DNA of 64,000 nucleotides from assembly GCA_911728455.2 (NCBI GenBank), contig OU452228.1, positions 3,224,001-3,288,000 of the forward strand, in the 5' to 3' direction. Every line of letters starts with the position of its first letter. Positions within the stretch are counted from its first letter, which is position 1. The notes below the pieces were generated by a model that worked only from the letters and a program-made list of their open reading frames with translations, had not been told where the DNA came from and did no database searches. Positions 11,401-20,600 of this stretch are shown here, in pieces. The translations under genes were made by a program, and so were the position numbers. The DNA comes from Marthasterias glacialis (lineage: Eukaryota > Echinodermata > Asteroidea > Forcipulatida > Asteriidae).

Positions 11401-13256
11401 TGTCCTCCAAAGTTATGGCAATTTAACATGGGCTGAGGAAGTTGGGTCAAAAGAGGACAAAATCAGACAAAATTTCTTCCCAATTAGATACAAATCTCTT
11501 AGGGTGGGGGACAGAATCTCCTGCCACACTGTGCGAGTCTGTCAATTCATAATACGTGTATATAGTACCGTGTCCATAATTAATGTTTCACATCGATGTT
11601 TCACAAGTATTGCAAATAACGCTTTGTATAAATTAATCATTGTATACGTCATTTCAAAATTAGTCATTATTCAACACTGGCGAGCTGTTTGTTGCAGTTA
11701 GAGAAGTGTTCATTCTATTTGTCCTGAAACAAGTTTAACTCTTGTGTTCTCTATTTTTGTAAACACCATTGACACGTTAATTTTTACTTACATCGTCTTC
11801 AGTAGCTGAACTGTAGTTAAATGATTCCTTCAAGTCACCGTATAGTCGATCCGGATTGAGGCTTTAATAAATAAAATAGTTTAACTTTTAAATCCCCTGT
11901 CCTTTAAAACATATATGTATTTATATTTTGATACAAATGCCGCTTACCGCTCCCTATCAAGATGTGCGTAACCATGGCTCCCAGTAGCAGATATGGGCGG
12001 GTTCTGTTTTCCCTCGAAGGGAAGATCGAAAAACGTTCTCGACACTTGGTACAACTCGTCAACCTGCAGTAACAAATCAACACAGGATTATGTTGATCAC
12101 ACATGTTATAAAATGGCTCGATGAACAGTGGTCATCATCCTTATATATTTATATTGAGGATAATTGTTAAAGTTGCATGGTCCGATTTTCGCAGGTTTGT
12201 TGTTGATGTTGTTGTTGTTGTTGTTGTTGTTGTTCATTGGCGGATGTTTTTCGTGCAATGCCTTAAATGAAAGCTAATGACGTTCTCGAATCTACAAAAA
12301 TTACTTCTTAAAATGAACATCTAAATTTTCGGGTCAAGTCGGCAAAAAACGTACCCGACATCTTTCAGTATAATTTTGTCACGTCTGAGCAACAACGAAA
12401 AATCGGTTTGGGGGCCAACAAAGACGTAATCATGTAAACTTTTGAAAATATACAATATACTTTGCATTATTAAGGTCGTTTCTCAGACCATTTGTTAGAG
12501 GATGGATTCTTAGATACGAACAGCAGTTATGGAAAACCCGTTAAATCTCGTTATTTACCCGAATTCACCTGACTTAATAAGTTAAAATGACGTCATCCTC
12601 GGCACGGGGAAAATTGAGCCATGACAGCTCGTATGTCCTTTTTTTATGTGCAGGCAAAGTATTACCCTGTCTCGTATCAACGGTGTAATATACCTTAACA
12701 CTACAAAAACAGAAACCAATCCTTTGAAAGTGTTTTTCTTTTAAATAAACAAATCTAGCCCTCTGTTGACCAATTGGCGATATGTCTTGCATTATCTGAG
12801 CGTAATGCAGAAAATTGAACAGAGCGTCACGAGTCAAGATTATGTAAGACTTTAAGACTATTCTAGGAATAGATTGCAACTGTTAACTTTATCGGGACTT
12901 TATTCTTATGTCCCGAAGAGCCTTTATCATCATTATTTCTCAGTGATGTTTTTTTAGCGTTGCATTCCTCTCTGAAATAGTTGCCATGCTGTTCCCTCCA
13001 TTTGCAGTGATATCATGGGTGTATAACCTCTTTTTAATATTCTGTATCCTAACCGGATGTGACAAAGAATGAAATAATGCCATACCTTTGCTTGTGAGAA
13101 ATCGGTGTTGACGATGTAGAAGAAGCCGATGGTTGTAAGAGCTTTGTGAACATCATCTACAAGCTTCTGAAAGTGAGTGGTGTCTGGTTTCGTCAGTGAC
13201 AGTCTGTACGCACTGAAGTCAATCACGGGTATCGCGATTTCTGTAGAGTCACCCAT
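5480..13256 (-). CDS. IPNS-like 2-oxoglutarate/Fe(II) dioxygenase, copy 1 (7 exons)
   Basis: Exons in transcript order: 13086-13256, 11948-12063, 11792-11861, 8211-8330, 7658-7828, 6249-6359, 5480-5656 (stop TGA). They join in frame to 311 residues, normal for this family. The N-terminal part (residues 1-57, IPVIDFSAY, then GFFYIVN) matches the DIOX_N region. The 2OG-Fe(II) core has H199-x-D201 in GEHTDYG, distal H255 in KHRVLL and R270-x-S272, so Fe and 2-oxoglutarate binding look intact. Introns are phase 0 except intron 2 (phase 2). The exon 4 donor is a weak GTGGGA. The family hydroxylates or oxidatively closes small substrates in the cytosol; the substrate here is unknown. Relatives in fungi and marine invertebrates carry labels such as UPF0676. 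Exons 2-7 are strongly diverged from copies 2 and 3 (18 of 38 residues identical in exon 2), while exon 1 is nearly identical. Start: ATG 23 bases after a good acceptor-like CTCTTTAG, so a 5' UTR intron is possible. Confidence 0.87.
5987..6119. repeat. (CTTTATTT)n microsatellite
   Basis: It is about 16 near-perfect copies of the octamer CTTTATTT in intron 6 of copy 1. Confidence 0.95.
6470..6620 (-). mobile_element. Probable tRNA-derived SINE fragment
   Basis: The minus strand shows a B-box-like GGTTCAAATCC near 6570 followed by sequence loosely like the body of the SINE at 16190. It is weak and diverged, and lies in intron 5 of copy 1. Confidence 0.35.
6885..7055. repeat. Inverted-end repeat, GGAGATTTTGTCCCC family
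   Basis: One end reads CAGGAGATTTTGTCCCC, the other GGGGCACAAAATTCCCTATG. The same two ends occur, in opposite orientation, at 11360-11545 and in weaker form inside 159-441. It is a short non-coding MITE-like repeat in intron 5 of copy 1. Confidence 0.5.
7097..7322. repeat. Three tandem copies of a 75-76 bp unit
   Basis: Units start at 7097, 7173 and 7248 with TCGAAGGTG and run through CTTCATTGTTTGGGT. They are nearly identical. They lie in intron 5 of copy 1. Confidence 0.9.
7433..7625. mobile_element. G-rich MITE, GTGGCGTAACC ends
   Basis: Left GAAGTGGCGTAACC and right GGTGACGCCACTGC are imperfect inverted ends around a G/C-homopolymer-rich core. It belongs with the hAT-like GTGGCGTA/CGGCGG group also seen at 15041 and 60026. 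It ends only about 30 bases from exon 5 of copy 1. Confidence 0.5.
9046..11280. mobile_element. 2.2-kb element with CACTCTCAGAAC ends and TTAACC repeats
   Basis: Inverted ends CACTCTCAGAAC (9046) and GTTCTGAGAGTG (11269-11280) are flanked by TA on both sides (9044-9045, 11281-11282), which fits a 2-bp target duplication. The outer 500 bases on the left and about 250 on the right are packed with GTTGGTTAA/TTAACCAAC and TTGGGCAA motifs in both orientations. The centre (about 9650-11040) is AT-rich with no recognisable transposase. It fills most of intron 3 of copy 1. The end motif resembles the CACTCTAAAAAC MITEs elsewhere in this window. Confidence 0.72.
11360..11545. repeat. GGAGATTTTGTCCCC family repeat
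   Basis: Left CATAGGGGATTTTGTCCCCC and right GGGGGACAGAATCTCC are inverted. It is related to 6885-7055. Intron 3 of copy 1. Confidence 0.5.
12197..12235. repeat. (TTG)n microsatellite
   Basis: A run of GTT/TTG triplets in intron 1 of copy 1. Confidence 0.9.
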
Positions 13257-13600
13257 GACGTTGGTGCTCTAAAGAGCTGGGAAGAATTAGAGATAGGGTT
13301 ATTAAATGGTAGCTCGACGACTGTTGTGATTTAGAGACGATCTTTGTTTGGAAACCGAGGAATACATGGTACCAGGCGCGAATCGTTTCGTCTTTCAAAA
13401 AGCTGGGAGTTGTCTGGGAGTAGTAAAACTGGTGTGCGCTGGTGTTTTGTGCAGTAGGATACAGTGACGTCAGTAGTGTAGGAGCCGTATATGACCCCGT
13501 TTTTAGGAGGTGGGTCATGACCCACAGTCGTTCGGGTCATGTGGGTCATGCGGGTTGGTGCAAATGGGTACCTGAAAGGGGTGTTAAGGAATAGGAATAT
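13257..13600 (-). promoter_or_regulatory. Shared 5' flank of copy 1, with TGACGTCA and GGGTCA half-sites
   Basis: This flank is nearly identical to 24345-24830 above copy 2 and, for the first 230 bases or so, to the flanks of copies 3 and 4. It holds a CRE-like TGACGTCA at about 13464 and, at 13510-13552, GGGTCATGACCC followed by GGGTCATGTGGGTCA, which are nuclear-receptor-type half-sites as an inverted pair and as a direct repeat spaced by three. No TATA box or transcription start can be placed. The regulatory role is inference. Confidence 0.35.
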
Positions 13601-13783
13601 AACAATTGTATCAATTGAATTGTAAAGAGTCGTTGGATAAAAATTGTCAGTTTTTCTTTGTTTTTAAGTTAATCACAATTTATATCAAATACCGATTTCT
13701 GGAAGAGAAAAGTTTCATACCTTGTTTGATTGTATATTTATCGATTCAATGTTAATGGTACCCCCTACCCCGGTCAAGAATGA

Positions 13784-13832
13784 CGCCCTGAAGTCAATAG
13801 CGGGTATCGTGCTTTCTGTTGAGTCACCCGGC
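13784..13832 (-). pseudogene. Relic of dioxygenase exon 1
   Basis: The minus strand encodes GDSTESTIPAIDFRAS, matching residues 2-17 of the dioxygenase N terminus. The ATG reads CCG, and similarity stops abruptly on the low-coordinate side in GGGGTAGGGGGTACC sequence. The stretch just below (about 13625-13780) also occurs at 25490-25634 upstream of copy 2, where the relic itself is missing. It is a leftover of an older exon 1, not a functional exon. Confidence 0.7.
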
Positions 13833-13839
13833 CGAAGAC

Positions 13840-15040
13840 TAATATCTTCACATTGGTGATTTACAATTTGCTGGTTTTTGTCACTATTAAATTTTGTCAC
13901 AGAATCGACACAACCCTTGACTCCTTGACAAACGCCACCTCAATGTTGCCCCAAGTGGGATCAGATTATGATAATGTGGCGGCCGGTTTTCACCTCGATC
14001 AAGGCCATGGTCTTATACAGCGAATACAGATTTGTTTATATCATCAATAACGCTAACATTACCATTTTTTAAAGAGATTGGTTCAATACTGTCTGAAAAC
14101 CTTCACTGCTGTCCCTCAACAGGGACAATTGAGTTTCTAATCACAGGTCAATTTACATTTGAGTTGAATGGAATGAACACATAGGGAGCCAAGAAAATGT
14201 TCACGCAACTTTATATTCCAACTGTTTTTCCTTATGACCGTACACTGAAGGTTAAACCTTCATGCATGTCTTTTTTATTTTTATTTTAATAATTCCAACC
14301 CAACTGTGTTATCCATTATCCAAACACAAGTATGGAATAACTTTCAGGATATCCCCAATGCAATAACATAAATATAAGAATCGTTTCATTTCAAAAATAA
14401 TGTCACGTTTGTGTTTAGATTTTCGGTTGCTCCGTACTTTTAAAAAGTACCGGTACCCAGTTTAACTTTTAAAATGACTACTGCGGTTTTCTGCAATATC
14501 ACCCATGAATGTCGCACATCTATTGAATGTTTTTTGTATAAATGATACAAATTGATAGTACATAACGGTTTACCTGTTGCTGTAGTAAAGTGGCTGCCAG
14601 GCTGTATTTGTCTGACTCTGAAAAGGCGTACCGCATAATCATTCGAAGTACTGCATATGACCCGTTGACGTGGAAAACAACTAGGACCCGTAAATGTGCC
14701 CTCGTACATACAATCAGGATACTGTGTACTTAGTATCACCCATTTGTATGGGGCCACGAAGCACGTTCAGTATCAGCAGTTTTGTATAAAAACGGACAAA
14801 AGGCAGGTGTCGTTGGTTACTGGTGAACTTGTTAGTGTTTATTTTAGAATTATGTACACTACACGGAAGTAACCGTGTTCGTTGTAGCTCAGAAAAAATG
14901 TAAAATAATGTGGCAACTTTTTTGTGGAGAGCTGTATACCTCAGTAGGTTTGTGTGTTTGCAGTTTGTCCCTTTATTTGGTTTAAAATATTTCGTTTAAA
15001 ATATTTCGTTTTGCCTGCTCGAAAAGCGTTTCTTCATTTT
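13840..15040. other. Intergenic, nothing assigned
   Basis: AT-rich sequence between copy 1 and the elements below copy 2. No splice-bounded reading frame or domain was recognised. A 105-codon minus-strand frame near 14440-14757 has no familiar motif and no supporting signals. Confidence 0.4.
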
Positions 15041-15232
15041 CAGTGGCGTAGCCAGGAATTTTCACGGGGGAAGCACGGGGAGGGAGGACATTGCTTTTAA
15101 GTGGGGGCCCGTGGGCCATGTTTTTAATGAATTACATGTATCCGGATTTGTTTTCGTGGGGGGCACCTCAGGGGCACTGGAAATTTGGAGGAGGGCGTGT
15201 GCCCACCGCACCCCCCCGTAGCTACGCCCCTG
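15041..15232. mobile_element. hAT-like MITE, CAGTGGCGTAGCC ends
   Basis: It runs from CAGTGGCGTAGCCAGG to CCGTAGCTACGCCCCTG, with a G-rich centre. A TCATTTT flank appears on both sides (one copy shifted by two bases), close to an 8-bp target duplication. Non-coding. Confidence 0.6.
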
Positions 15233-15234
15233 TG

Positions 15235-16180
15235 TCATTTTCCTTAACGCTCACAGACGTTCCTTCATCTTTATGCTAATAAACATGTCCAATAAGCTGA
15301 AACGAAAAGATCACGAGCCATAAAATCATAATTTTGAATTGCATTGGGCCCGTGAACACTGAGGGCGCACTTGGTATCCTTACATTGAAATGAAGTATCA
15401 TTACAGAAACTGAAGGTTAGAATAGAAAACCCTGTATTAAAAATAATGAGAACAAAACATGAGTGTGGTTGCCATCGGTAGGTTATTATCGGCAAAATAT
15501 GAATAAGGAAATCATCAAATATATCAGCAGTGTGTTTTACTTCATAGCGCCCAATCTCGCTGAAATGGACCTTATGCATTGACGTCATCACGCCGCCATC
15601 TTAGGTAACGATGATGCACCTTCTTTTGACCTCTAACCGAGTGCGTCCTACTCAAATGACGTCATGTGAATAAGCTCTATACTCCAGAATGTAATCAATA
15701 CAGATTATCATGTGTACAATAAGTTAGTAAGCTAGTTGTACTTATTTATAAGACCATCTATTTTAAACTTTGATTTAAAGGACCTGATAGTTTTTATGTC
15801 TGGAAAGGGAGCAGGGAGGGAGTTCCATATTATTTGGATCTGGTCTAATGAACAGCTCTCTGAGTGCAGGTATTATATACGGGGAAGATGGAAGACGGAA
15901 GCTTTGTGAGTTGAATATGTATGAACAGATTTATTGCTGGTAAACACTGCGGTCAGACAGTTGAGTAATTCTTTATAAACCAACTGGAACATTAAAATAC
16001 CAAGTTGTAGGTTATAGAGTTTATTAATCTATAAAGGCAGGGGATACTTTTGGTAATTAATCCAAAAAATAATTGCTACAAAAACTTACTTGGTAAGGAG
16101 CAACGAGAGCAGTTGAAAGATATAAAACATTGTAAGAAACGATTCACTTTGAAGTAACTTAGTTTTTGAGAAAGAGGTAA
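15235..16180. other. Intergenic, unassigned
   Basis: AT-rich DNA. The 15700-16170 part (GAGTTCCATATTATTTGGATC and neighbours) has the look of a degraded interspersed repeat, but no family can be named. Confidence 0.35.
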
Positions 16181-16189
16181 TTTCTCTTT

Positions 16190-16400
16190 AGTAGGATTCG
16201 AACTGCCTCTATAGCTGCCGGGCAATCTCGGTAGTCTAGTTGGTAATACATCTGCTCTAGAAAAGCGGGGGTCGTGGGTTCGAATCCCACCGAAGAAAAA
16301 GCCTGTGAATATTTTTTACAGGACTCGGGTAAGTACTGAGTATACAGTTCTTAATACACATCGGTGTATGGGTAAAAAATTACAACTAATATAGGTAATT
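16190..16400 (+). mobile_element. tRNA-derived SINE
   Basis: It has a tRNA-like head with an A-box-like TAGTCTAGTTGGTA and a perfect B box GGTTCGAATCCC at about 16277, followed by a body with AGTACTGAGTATACAG and CACATCGGTG. The same head and body recur at 20165-20320, 33430-33590 and, inverted, 38800-38955. It does not fold as a full tRNA, so it is a retroposon. Confidence 0.7.
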
Positions 16401-16830
16401 TCTCGCTAAGATATTTAAATTTGAGAAAGGCTTCAGGCATGAAGCCTTTTTGGCATGTAATAAAAAACATGCAGTTCAGCATTTTCGGATTCTTCTGCGT
16501 GGAAATATCCGCTCCAGATTTTCGCCGATAACTCAAGAACGCTGACATCTTATGAAACAAAATTTTAAGTCAGATTGGAAAAACTAACGGTTCCAAATAC
16601 CAAAGGTATACCCTGCCTATAAATGTTTATGCTGAAGAAAGAGAAGGTTGATATGAGCTAAATACTGAGAGTAATCTATAATCCGTATTTGCTTAAATAG
16701 AGTTCGCCTTTCCAGGATAAAAAAATCTATTGATTTATATAAACAAGATTTAGCACTTTGCCATGGTAAGATACCAAAATTAATATATGATAAGATCAAA
16801 TTATTATATAGAGAACTTGATTATGTATTC

Positions 16831-17290
16831 TATAGACCGATACATTAAGCCCCGCCTACCTTAGCAACTGCCTAGCAACAGCACATGGCGTGACTTTCTT
16901 GCCACGAACACAGCGGTGATTCGGTTGCAGCCACACACACGTATCGGATACACACAGGTACAGTGTACATGGCTTTCGTGAACGGTATGGATTTATCAGT
17001 TAGTTTCGTGGCCTTTTTAGCAGTGCCTTGAGTCCAAAGAACAATGCAGACATGATTACTGTTAAACTACTTACACCACTGTACGTACAAGGACCACTTG
17101 GGATTTGCACCAACGGAAGTACGAAAAAATTAAAACAAAACAAAAGTAAGCACAGTTGTGTGTGCTGTTGTGTGTCAGAACAATGGTGGCGGGTTTGTTT
17201 ACTTTTCTAATAGAATTTTTATTGTGTCGGATATTTGTCGGACTTGCAGTGGCGTTGTCGAGGCTGTGATTGGTCAATACGTTAGTAGGC
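16831..17290. repeat. Inverted-end repeat with GACCGAT and GCCCCGCC motifs
   Basis: Left ATAGACCGATACATTAAG and CCCCGCCTAC near 16845 pair with GTAGGCGGGTCTA near 17285. A GATTGGTCAA block is shared with about 35395 (inverted) and 57138. Non-coding. Boundaries approximate. Confidence 0.45.
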
Positions 17291-17616
17291 GGGTCTAAGA
17301 AAGTTGAAGACACACAAATGTGGTTGCGAGTTTAATATCATTATTATTATGGAGTATCAAAAACTTCAAAAACCTGTCTTACAAAATAATAATTAAGCGC
17401 TTTGAAACGCCAGTAGATAAACCGCTATATAAAAACTATAGTTATTAATATGGAGTTATATCAATCATTCAAATGAATATTCCGTCTGCATTGATGCCAT
17501 GGAAGATACAAACAGGAATTCCATTTATTATGTACACAAATGGACTGAAAACGTCCGCAGATGCTGTTCCACTCGGTGTTTGTGATCACACAAACCTTTA
17601 AATTGTTACTTATTAT

Positions 17617-20600
17617 TTAATATGTTACACCAAGTCTCATATCCAAGTATTCCTTGCTGCCGATAGCTGGGTATTTGTTACTTCCATCGATGCACTCAAT
17701 GAGGGCTTCGAAGCTGGGTAACCCAAAGAAAGCGATTGACTGACGCGTCTGGCTGCGTTCCTCCGGTGTTTCATCCAATAGAACACGGTGCTTCTGCAGT
17801 TAAGATTCGGATCCATTCAACATTATGTAATATGGAAAATAGCACATGTCTAAATTGTATTTGACCCAATTGAACTGACGTCATCATCACAATAATTTTG
17901 GTCTGGCCTTTTTGGGAGTCAATATCCCCGTGTGTTAGGCCGTGTCCAAAAATGCGATTTTGATTTCATTGTATTTTGTATAATTTTATTTATTTATTTA
18001 TTTTTTGTTGTTGAACATCAAGTAGTTGGTGTCAAAAGAGAATACTTACTGTAGCAATGTATATGTCCGCTGTCCATCTCTGCATCAAGTCACCGATATT
18101 AACTAGAATGCCGTCCTCAACCATGGGAACGTTGACGTAGCTGCCATCTCGTCGACGAACCTGTTGAAAGGTCAAAATACTCGGTCTCAGTCTGACTCTC
18201 AGTTCTGGCAAAATGGAGTGTTGTTTTTCAACTTACCGTGGTTAATCACAGAGAGAAAAGACACAACTGCAAGTAGTAGTTTTCAAACAACTCCCGGGTC
18301 AGAATTAACCCAAATTCTGAGTCACAGGAAGCCTGACCCATTTATGGATCAGGTCGACCTGGAATGTGGTTTAAAAATGGGTCATTTTGACACAGATTCT
18401 GGGTCATTCTAACCCAGAAATTAGTGGAATCTGGGTGAATTCTGATCCTGGAGTTTGTAGAGTGTTGATTACCAGCTTGACACTTGAAACATTTAGACAT
18501 GAAATTGCAAGAAACAAGAACGAACATGTTTATTGGTTGAGGAAAACTAAATAACTCTTCAGATTGTGATCATCGGTTGGATCAACTTAGGGGCCTACCT
18601 CTAATCCTGGCTTTTGTTGGAACAGCATTGTGATGCCTCCATAGTCTGAATGCTCACCGCATCGTACTTGTTGCTCTTTAGGTGTGACGTCATTCAGAGA
18701 TGGATACCACAAGGTCCTCAGTGCATGTGATGATGGAGCAGTGTGGAACTTCACGAAGAATTGAGAGTCCTTTAAATCAATATAAACAACCGTAGTGCAT
18801 TAACATGATAAGAACAAATGTAATATGCGATTATTTATCCCCGAAGCAAATTATTATATACACCCCTCAAAAAAAGTTCTGCCACTCAATTTTGAGGGAT
18901 GAGATATTTTTTGTTACTGAAGTATAAAAGATGAAATTGGTATCATTGGAAAGCTTAATTATTCCTCTTTACAATGATGTGCCATCTGCTGTGATTATGT
19001 AATCATGGAATGTGCATTTACCCTGAATATATAGAAAAGTCAGAAGTGAAATGTTGCAAAATGCATTGTTTTCTAACCATAGTCTCCATTTCTATAGAAT
19101 TTTGACCATGCAGGTGACAGTGAATGTTTTGCAAAAGTGTCAGTGGTGAATGGTGCTTTTTTAAAGAATGAAATGTGTTTGAATGCTATTCGGGTGGTCA
19201 TTGATGAAGTGATGAAGGCTAAAGACATGAATTGTGCGTATTATACCCTTTCCTTTTAAAGATTTGCCTTCATTAGTGTGTGTTTGAGGTAAAAGTGTCA
19301 TTTTCTGAGTCGTGGTTTGTAACATCTTTCAAGATGCCTCGCTTATCGAATCTCCTCAGGGCCCAAGCAATTGGACAGCTCCAAGCAGGTGTACCCCAAA
19401 ACGATGTTGCGATTTGGTTTAGGGTGAGCAAAAGTACCGTATCAAGATGTGTGGATTTTCACGCATCAGTGCATCAACATCATTCAAACTCGGTCTATCC
19501 TCGAAACAATTGGAAATTCGCTATTGGAAACAACGAATTTTGCAACATTTCATTTTTGACGTTGCTGCATATTTATCATGTCTGTGAATTTCATGATAAC
19601 ATTAGCATTACAAATGACACATGATTGTAAAGAGGAATAATCATGCTTTCCAATGAAACCACTTTTACATATGATGATGGCACACTAAGAAATTTATTAC
19701 CGCTCAAACTTGAGTTGCAGAACTTTTTTTGAGGGGTTTATATTAAAATAATAGTTTGCGGTAACTCCATACAGGATTCGAACTGGCCTCTGCACGCTAA
19801 AAACTCTTGGATCAGAATTGACCCCGGATTACGGGTGACAGGGAGTCTCAACCATTTCCGGGTCAAGCTGACCCCAAAAGTGGTTACAAATATTATTTAG
19901 ACTCAGATTCTGCATCATTTTGACACAGTTTGGGGGCAGTTTGACACTGCTTCCGGCTGATGCTGAACCAGAATTGAGGCCCCACACTGCAAAAACTGGG
20001 GTGTTAATTTTGATTATCTTGGTATCTATATATTATGACAACACCAACATGGTGTTATTTTATAGATCCATATAGATACCGAGAGAATCAATTTAACACC
20101 TCAGTTTTTGCAGTGCATGGGACCAGGTTCCCGGGTCAGTTTTGACCCGGTAGTTTTTAGAGTGTGGTTACCGGGCACGTTTGGTGTGTGTCATATCTGC
20201 TCTAGAATGCTGGGCTTGGGTTCGAATCCCACCCGAGTAGTATGCCTCTGGACCCGGGAAAGCACTGAGCAATACAGTGATTAAACACACATCGGTGGAG
20301 GGTAAAATCAAAATATTATTCTTTATCCCCGACGTAAAGTATTACCTTTGTCAAATAGATAGTGTTTCTAAGAGCAGATAAAACATGTTTTTGAAAAAGC
20401 TCTCACGACATATACCTTTATTAGGCTGACTCATCCATGGTTTTATTTATCTATTTGTTTTACGATGATAAATAATGACATTTAGATAAAGATAAATTAT
20501 ACGATAATTTATGTCTGTTTACCTCGAGTTTGAGGCCATAGGCCATGACTTCCAATACTCTGTTATGAAGTGGAAGACAAAGGTCGAAGAATTCTTGGAA

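Larger units (their letters stand above)
19745..20320 (+). mobile_element. SINE split by nested MITEs
   Basis: A tRNA-derived SINE (GATTCGAACTGGCCTCTG at 19776; B box GGTTCGAATCCC at 20219) is interrupted by a GGGTCA-rich MITE at 19793-20164. Copy 3 has the same SINE and outer MITE at 33270-33590. Intron 4 of copy 2. Confidence 0.7.

Noticed and set aside
16225..16300. Functional tRNA gene
   Set aside because: The B box is good but the acceptor and anticodon arms do not pair, and the same head recurs with a shared body, so it is a SINE.
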